A stretch of DNA of 64,000 nt from Heliopora coerulea (Eukaryota; Cnidaria; Anthozoa; Scleralcyonacea; Helioporidae): positions 2,890,001 to 2,954,000 of the forward strand of contig JASJOG010000019.1 of NCBI GenBank assembly GCA_030142905.1, given 5' to 3'. Both the position numbers and the translations under genes were made by a program. This document shows positions 26,701 through 35,700 of the stretch, piece by piece. A model generated the notes under the pieces. That model saw nothing but the letters and a program-made list of their open reading frames with translations, was not told the DNA's origin and did not search any database. Positions within the stretch are counted from its first letter, which is position 1, and each line of letters begins with the position of its first letter.

Positions 26701-29700
26701 GTAGTTCACATACAAAATCGCAGGATATCGGCTGACTATGCATGCATATCGAATGCATACGTTTCATACTTTTGCGAAGTATCTGTTATGTTTAACGATC
26801 AAACTTGAGTGCTCGCGCGACGTCATTGTATTCACCATTTCATTTTTTTTTCCGTATCAATAAAAGTGAACTTGCGTAGAGGCAGATTTCGTGCTAAAAA
26901 GATAAGTTGATATATTCCTGTTCTGTGAAACTTTTCAAACAATTCAGGAAATTCGTAAATTAACGATCACACTGGAAAGGGAAACGAGTAAATCCGTCCT
27001 CGTCTGACCGCTGACAAAATGTTGTAAAAATGCATTGGACTCAGACTGCAGAACAAAGGTTATAATTATGAAGTGGTTCGTCATATGATGTGTTAACTTC
27101 AATTTCAATCGTAAAAGAAATACTAATGCCCAGCATAACATTCCTAGAACAGCCATAACCACAAGTATAAAGTTAAGAAGACTTACCACAGTCTGACGTT
27201 TCGAAACCTCAAACTGTATTAAATCTTTTTAACTTTATACATGTGGTTATGCCTGTTCTAGAAATGTTATGTTGGGCATTAGTATTCCCTTTACGATTGC
27301 GATCTCCGCTTGGTAAATCAATTGCCGATTAACTTCAATCTGTTGTTAGATAACGATGTTTGTGATGTATATCGTCGTTATGTAATGTTCAATATATGCT
27401 GGTTCGGGTTTCAGAAACAATTGAGGAACTTCGCTGAGTGACGGTTTTCTGACCTTTTGTGACTGTTTACCATTAAGTCTGACGTTCTGTTAAAGTAGCA
27501 GTAAACTTATTGACATTTTCCCACCTTGTGAAAAGAGGCCACTTACACTTAAAAAGTCTCGTGACCTTAATCTTCTTAAAACAGCTAACACGTGATTGTT
27601 TAAATGCGGGTTCTGTAGAGAAACCATATACAAACAAAAGGGTGTTTGATGGATGTCAAAATACCTTGGAGTGAGTTGAAAAACAAACTCTCTAGCTGTT
27701 TTGATATCAGATCCGACACTCTTTCTCTTGTATAGTATGTTACCTACAAAATTTCAAGGCGTTTTTTTGTTAGATTACCATCGTCACGAACGATCACGCG
27801 TAGGTCAAGGCAAGTAATCACGCGACAGCTGACTCTGTCCACTTCCTTCTTCGTAGGAATTGCGCCACCGACCTCCAAAATTCTTTCAGAGCCTTTATTT
27901 GCGTGGGATAATTTATTGGACATCTTAACTAACCAAGATCTGATTATCAAAAAATGAAGTGTTGTTTGCGTCTTACCAAACTCATTCAGTTATAATTCAC
28001 GAACAGTCTTCTATTACACCTATTGCTGTTTATTACCAGAAAATATACCACCATGTCAACATATTTTCTGGTAATGAACAGCAATAGTGTGTACTTTATT
28101 CTTTTATTCTGGGTCACACCAGGCGGTTTTATAGCCGTCAAGTAGAGACATTCCTCGTTGAAAGGGGCCATAGAAGACAAACATCAACGGAATATAAACG
28201 TCTTCTAAACTCAGATTTCGTCAAGGCACGGAAATGCAATACATGGTAATATTATGACTTTATAATTTCAAAGCCAACATCTGACCAAAATCGATCGCGT
28301 GATCTGGCCTTTGTCTTTATTTAGCTACTTACTGCTTACTGTTATTGTTGTCAGGTCACGTGCAGGTAGTGCCTCTCACACTTTGGGATATTTTAAGGGT
28401 GAAGCTACTTAAACACTAAAGAAAGAACATGAATAAATAAAACTCAAATTTTATTTTGAAAAAAAACTCCAGATGAATGTTGAGAGTTATGTATTTGATA
28501 ATAAATAACTTAAGGAGTCGACTGATAGCTGATACCTTACTCCTTGTCACTCACACCACTTAATCTTCCAGATATTATTGATATCGAAGTTACATCAATA
28601 ATGAACACAAGTACCCTCTCGACATCCGAAATTTAAGTGAAGCTACGGACTCCTGGTGTCGTAAAGTTACATGCATGTGAGCAGGTCCTCCCTGACAAGT
28701 TGTACTGGCTGATGTGTACGACACAGATTGCATAACCAGTTTCTTCTAAACAAGGTGTCTTGTTGAAATGCTAGCTTAGCCCCATGAGATCTGTTTAAGA
28801 TATCTCAAATGCTAATTCAAGTAATTAAGTCGGTCGAAAAATGAAGCTAATAAGGCGGCTCAGGGTGGGTAGGCTTTTGACTTTGCCGCTCACTTTTGTT
28901 CTGTGATCGCGTGATGGGATCACGTGCCGGGCGCACTACTCACGCTTCTTAATGTTAGTGGGGGTCGAAGCTATTTTTAAACCAGGGCGAAACTTGAATT
29001 TAAATTTGAAAGAAACAGTAGGTGAGTGACTGGCGATCGAATTTGTAGGATTTTTTGACTCGTCAAGACTCGATAAAAGCTTGTCTTCGCGTCATATTTG
29101 TTGGAAATAATGAAGAAGCCTCTGAGTTTCGAAACTAAGTCGACTCCAGCGAGATCACGTTAAACACAACTAAATGCTTTAAAAGATCTCATAACTGACT
29201 TCGTCGTACACAACGAAAATATAGTAATAATGTGGGGAGGAGTGTTTTGTTCTGGTGATTAGTGATGGAATCAACCACACACAGAACTTTGCCATTACAT
29301 TTGAGTTTAACTTAGTTTGAGCTGTGAAATACGAATTCTTTCTCAAGACTTACACCAATCTGGACGATATACCATCACCAACATGCACCGATTCTCCTGG
29401 GTTTAAACCATTTACTTTAATTTCATAACACCAAGGGAGGGATTCTCGCTTGCCACAATCTGAAACAGATAAAAATATTCTATCCTTGACGTTTTGAGCA
29501 ACTCTTCAGACTCTACTAACTCTCCAGACGAAGGGCCTTTGCTCGAAACGTCGAGGATAGAATATTTTTATCTGTTTCAGATTGTGGCAAGCGAGAGTCC
29601 CTCCCTTGGTGTTGTGTTGTTGCGCCGCTGCCTCCTGTTGGACCAGCCTTGTTGATGCTTTAATTTCATCCTCGGTTGAAACCTCGCTCTGAGCTTACAA

Positions 29701-32700
29701 AAAAATCTCTTAAAAATATCTTGCGATTACATGACGAATATTTTTAGCCCGGACCGAGCTGTTGAAAGTTTAAAGGGTCAGGAAGGTTCTTCACTTGAAA
29801 CTTACGAGAGGAGATATTTCTGGGCAAGCCCCTTCGTCAGAGTAAAACGTCAAGTGCAGTGAAGGTGATCTTTGTTCAAAGCGTCAGAGTGTCTTATACG
29901 TTTCGGCCTTTCTCTAACCCTTTCCGCTTTTTTACACGTACAACTCTGCCTACGCAGCTCTCTTCTTTTACATCGTTGTTGAAATTTCATGCCACACCAG
30001 CCCTTCGACATCTGGCCAGTTTAGTTCGTATGGGAGTTTAAAACGGGATTTAAAAACGGGATTTAAAAATGGGATTTAAAAATGGGATGCTGCGTAGGCA
30101 GTATAAAACAGCTCAAAAAGTTAAAAGGTTGGTAGACTGCCGGATTTACGATAAAGAATTCTACCAACAGTTTACCGGCAGTCTACTAACCTTTTAACTT
30201 TTAGTTCGTATGGGATGTACCTGGCGAGATCGCACTGGGACTTCAAAGGGTAACATTCACTACTACCTCGATTGCTTTGCTTGTTATCTTAAGTTATTTT
30301 GTCGACGTACATGGTGTACTCTTAAACTTTATAATTTTTTTCTCGATATTGCTAGCTCATTCTTTTTTAGCACCCCAGTAGAAATTTGCATAAAACTACA
30401 GGGTTTCCGTTTACGTCGCATAAATTTTTACCGCTTCATCTGTTTCCTTTGTCTGTTTTGATGACTTCAAGCTATTTAGATGACGAATCGAGCTCTGGAG
30501 GATTGCATTCTGTCAGCACTCCAGTGATTAAAGCATCTCAATCTCGCTTGTCTCTTGATTCTGTAGAATTCTGACGTCTACCTTAAGAAACACGTTATGG
30601 AATTTGAACGAGCTAGGGAACAAATTCTTGAAATGGAAGACAAAGGGTATCTGTCCTGCGATGGCTTCGAAGGGACATTGAAAGTCAAAACGACAGAACT
30701 GGAACCAAAGTTGATAGCTGTGGAGAAGCACTTTGCAGATACGAAGAATAGGTATGTTAACATATCAAGGGCCAAAAGTAATGCAAATTAGCCGAGCAAG
30801 GTTAGTTTTGGTTAGTTTGGGTGCCAAAATGATCTAACGGCTACGCCTTTAGTGCAAAATCTACTGAAACTGTATGCTTATGAAACAGTGTGCCCGATGG
30901 AAATTACATTGCAACTCTCGGCAAAAGGAAAGCTCCTATATATGATAATTTGGATAGGTGGCCAAGTTATCTGAAAAACTTAAGTCTTTTTTTCTGACTG
31001 TTAGCTCTCCATTTTCTGGAAAATGACTTCAATCACGCTCACCCTCACGTGTATCGACGTATGTAACTACACCGGGAATGCTGCTTCGCCGCGGGGGCAC
31101 AACTGAGAATTGACGTTTGGACCCAAATGCTCTTCCTCCGACAAAGGTGTCTTTTAAAACGACAGTTCTTTGTCCTGAAAACTTTCCGCCTTTCTCCACA
31201 GTCAGGCATGTTCTTATTTATAGTTTCGTAATGATTTTTAAAGATTCGAGACTGTGAACTGCGAGAATAGGAATAGTTAGCAATTAAAGTGGCTAAGCGC
31301 AGTTTGGCTAGTTCATTCCGCGTCATGCTTCTCTCGGACATAACTCTTGAAAGGTTGTACTGCAGAAGTCCAAATTTGGCCGGGCAGGAAAACGATGATA
31401 AAGCTGTTTGGGTGTCAGGAACGATTTTTCCTGGTTCCTGTGGCAACAACGGTAGTTGAGAACATACTCGCAAATTTCAGTTTTGTTAAGTTCAAGGAAA
31501 ATCTGGTCACTGAAATTGTGGAAATGTGGCAGAATTTTATTTTTAAATCGCAATTAATTTTACGAGAACTCAAAAACATTAGTTTAGCTGAGGAATTCTG
31601 CAAATTTTGTTATTTAACGCTGAACCACGATTTTCGTGAAAAATTTAAAAATTGTCTATTGAAATGTTCTCAAACCGGTATTAAAAGATAACATTTGTCT
31701 ATTGTATGCTTTGTACGACTCAAGAAGAATTATCAGTGACTGGATTATCTGCTGATTTAACAAATCTGAATCTTGGAGAGTGCCAAAGATTAATTAAGGT
31801 TTGGTCCATTTATACGAAATGTAACAAGCCTCGAATTAGATAAGCCGCGAATGGTACAGCTTTACGAGGATTTCCACGACTTAAATTAGCCAGGACTTCT
31901 ATTGGTCGAGAGCAATTCACAGTTTTTTCGACCTTTTGTACGAGTTTTCGTGCTTAGTTTTAATTTCGGCCTATATTGGCCAGATTCTTTTCCTCCCGTA
32001 TAAATAGCCCTGTTGTCAAAGCTTGTTAGACTTCGTTTGTTCAACATTACTCTCCTTCAATTCTATGAACGTTCGCATGGCGATATTAAATTTTTGTAGC
32101 ACTATTTGTTGTAAACGTCATGTAGTTTTGTTAAACGCTGAGCTTTGGTTCCGTTAACTAGTATGCTCTCATGAACTCCCGTCAACAGGACGAAAGTTCA
32201 GCTGTTAACTAAATTACTTGGTGTATGACACAAACAGCGATTTACACATTTTTTGCTTCGCCAACTTGTCCCGACAACGTTGCATCACTTCAAAGTGGAA
32301 TTTAGGGCGGTACATTCAACTGTGTTCAACAGATTTGTTTTGGTTCCGAATCCTTTTAACCACAGGAATGTGGCTGTTTTTTCTGAATCTACTTCAGTAA
32401 GGGTTTACTTTTTACTAAATTAATTACGCGACCTAATATAAACGTCTTGAAAACTTAAAACTTAAGTGAAACGAGTCTGGGAAATATGGTAGCATTTACA
32501 CTTTATTTCGAAGCTAAGTCTCCTCTTTCTGTTAAAGATAGTGAGTGCAACTAACCGGGCACACAAGCAAGACTTAAACGTGAGCAAGTATAAAACGATT
32601 TAGATCGTAATTTACTTTTAGGAACCCAGGCCTGGAGTGTCAAGGTTGAGGTGGACGATGCGTTAGGTGTTCTTAAGTAGAAGTTGGCAGTGGATGGCTC

Positions 32701-35700
32701 AGTTGTTCAAAAGATCGTAAGCGCTAATCAAGGCTTACCTGCTAAATTGTTGTTTAACACGGTATAATATTTTCGTTGACCAGTCGAGTTCAATTTTCGA
32801 AGCGTAAAACCTTTTTTGAATCCTCACAAAATCTGGCATAGGAAATGTCAACATTTGTCGGGTTACATCGTTAAAATCTTATCTCAAATTTCACTATTAG
32901 GTTGATCTCGTTTTGGACAACTAGGCATAAGCTTGATCTCAATGTCATGTTTACATCTCTAATACCCACTTTGCATAACTGCCAGATGTATAACGTCCAT
33001 TAACTCTGCTTTACTTAAAAGACACTTGGACAATGTTATCAACCGGTTTCCGTTTTTCTAACTTTGTTGAATACGATAACTAATTTCTTTACGCAATGTT
33101 TTGATTGCGAAAGTGTGGTAAGACATTCGTACTGGCACAGTCTAGCTTAAGTAATTACATAAGGCATCGCGGCGAAGTCTCAATAATCATATCGGGAATT
33201 AAACTTAGGCCAAGTTCAAACGTCGAACTTTTCGTGTGCCTAATGAAATGCAAATCAGTTTTTGCATATGATCTTGCTCATTAACATTAGATTCGACTCA
33301 TGAAAAGTTCGACGCTCGAACTTGGCCTTAAAGTTCCCTCCACTCGGATAAGTTTTCAAACACTTTGTTGCCTTTTCTTGTCATGTCCACGATAACGTTT
33401 TCAGTGAAATCTTTTGAACTTTTTTTCCATCGTTTCCTTGTGGATGGCCGAAAAGAGAAAAACGCAAACATTTAAAAAAGAAAAACTTTGGAAAATGTAT
33501 CTGCGTAGACAAGACCTACGTCTTGACGGGTGGACTATAGCTCCCAATTTTCTCCAAATATAACGTTGAATCAACTACATTTCATAAACATTTGCTGTGA
33601 AATTTCCTGGGGAAGCATACAAAATATTATATTTCTATCTCAAGCCTCCCACTCGAAAATCCCGCTCACCGTCCTTGTTACGATATTCTCTGTCGTTGTT
33701 GACACAGAAACTGGCTACCCTGAATCATGCGAATTTAAGACGGACGGGAGTGGCGGCTGCCTACCAGTCACCTGCAAAATAGGTCTTCCTGCTCGACCAA
33801 TACGATCATCTTACTTGGAAAAATACGCCGCTCTCACAAAGTGCGGCGAATATCTGTAGAGTCATTTCTTGGGAAACCCTGAAGTTGCCGTTTCAGAGCT
33901 GCAAAGAGCTGTTTCAGATTGCCATGCCTCGATTCCCTCTTGTGCTACTGGTTACCCAGTCCTCCACGCAGTGTGAATCGGCACTTTTTGGCTAACAAAC
34001 AGAAATGTGCTTGAGTGCCTCTGTGCTGTGATAGAAACATGAATGACGTCATTTGAACGGGAAACACAAGGTGTATCCGAGTGTTTTGAGGTAACTTCCT
34101 GAATTATGAAGTCATTTTTCTATGGCTTCATAAATGTGTCCATCACTGTACAAAGACAGGAATGCTATTTTTTTTTTTACATTATTCATATCTCTGTTTT
34201 CTAATACAAAACGAAAATGACTTTAGTCATGTCGCTCGTTCATCAGGGAAAATGTTATAGGTATTGCGAGGATTATATTGCGTGATCGTTGTCATTCTTT
34301 GCCCCATAGCTAAAGGAGATAGCGATTGTTCTGCGACAAATCATTGATTTCTTCGCAATTTTATATACGACATACACATTCATCCACATTTTCATTTTCT
34401 TACAGATTAGCCAAAGGCGTTATCAGCTTCCACGGCCAACACAAAGATGAAGTGAAAAGGTGGTTAAAGTACTGTGAAAGGAAACTAAACGAAATAGACA
34501 GCGATGTGGACGATATTAGTGATATCTATGAGGAGTACTGTAAATTGCAGGTACGTGTACCACCTGGCATGGAAGGTTGTGTGGGCTTAGTGTACACCTG
34601 ACGGAAAGACTGGTCAAATTAATTGTGCTGGGTCATATACAAATTCAAGTACCGACACAAGCACCAGAGATTTCTTCCATCTTGTTTTTTTTTCACTTCA
34701 TGTACATTGTAATGGTTTGGTCCCCATAACAGATTCTGAGAAAAACACCTCCCTGAGAGCTGAAAGAACGCTCATGATTCCTCATATATTCGAAAACCAT
34801 CTTTAAATTATTCATTTAAGCGTTGAAAAAGTACGCCACACGAGGTATGTTTTTGAGGGCAGCAGGTTTTTAGCAGTTTGCTATTTAGTGCTACCTCCGC
34901 TAAATATAAGATCTTTAACTCTATTCGACTCCGTCGGTAATTAATGTGGACAAGTTGTGTTTTACAGAAACTAAGGCGGGAAATGATGAAAGGAGAACGA
35001 AGCTTCCTCAATACACTGGAGCTCAACGAGCGATTAATTGCCGAGGATATGTTCAACGAGAAACAAGGAACAGATTTCCAGCTCGAGATCGCGTCTTTAG
35101 CGAAATGGCGCAATCAGCTTCAACGACGAATTCAAGAGAAGAATTCGAGGTAAAATTGTAAAAAGGTTACAAAGACGGGAAGAATGGAAATAAATGGGGT
35201 ATTTAAGAAATACTAAATGGATTTCCGTGTTTGGATACTTTCATCCAAACACGCGGGATGTTGCGAGACTTGAGAAAAGCGTTAAAAACGTGATCCAATG
35301 ACGTGAGTCACTAAAGGACTTGAAATAAAGTTTCCCAGTCCATTATTGGTAACTTCCTTTACTTTTTTACTTCCCAGGTTGTACGTTTCTCTTGTCGTGG
35401 GATTGAATGGTATACTAACCACATCAGTACATTCCTTCGAAGAAGCTAAAGCCGGGTTGAATGGGCAGCAGTTGTCCGGAGACTTTGACACAGCGACTGA
35501 TCAGATGGACGGTGCTAAGGTTTGTGACGTGTTTTTCAAAAACATCGATGTCCTTTTTGGAACTTTTGAGGAATTTAATTATTAGGATATGCATGGCCAA
35601 ACTGCCAAACGTTTTTCGAGTAATTTATTCCCCGTAGTGAATGTTACCTTTTTTCACTTTCAGCGTCTCGTGGAGATCATTGAAGATATCTGCAAGCAGG

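Larger units (their letters stand above)
24413..30566 (+). other. Intron 33 (6.15 kb)
   Basis: The longest intron. It holds a candidate alternative terminal exon (24,903), a palindromic MITE (25,058-25,403), inverted repeats at 27,104-27,299 and 28,018-28,086, a near-perfect 188-bp palindrome (29,427-29,614) and an insertion bounded by 15-bp direct repeats (30,021-30,215). No other coding segment was recognised. Confidence 0.55.
30752..34405 (+). other. Intron 34 (3.65 kb)
   Basis: Holds a candidate internal promoter (31,877-32,105) and a Harbinger-type MITE (33,208-33,327). An open frame at 31,347-31,691 was considered and not accepted. Nothing else recognised. Confidence 0.5.

Noticed and set aside
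29523..29552. Second hammerhead-like motif
   Set aside because: The CUGANGA core reads CAGACGA, with an extra A before stem II, so a functional ribozyme is unlikely.
31347..31691. 114-codon plus-strand frame in intron 34
   Set aside because: No recognisable domain, no promoter or splice context, and an overlapping minus-strand frame of similar length.
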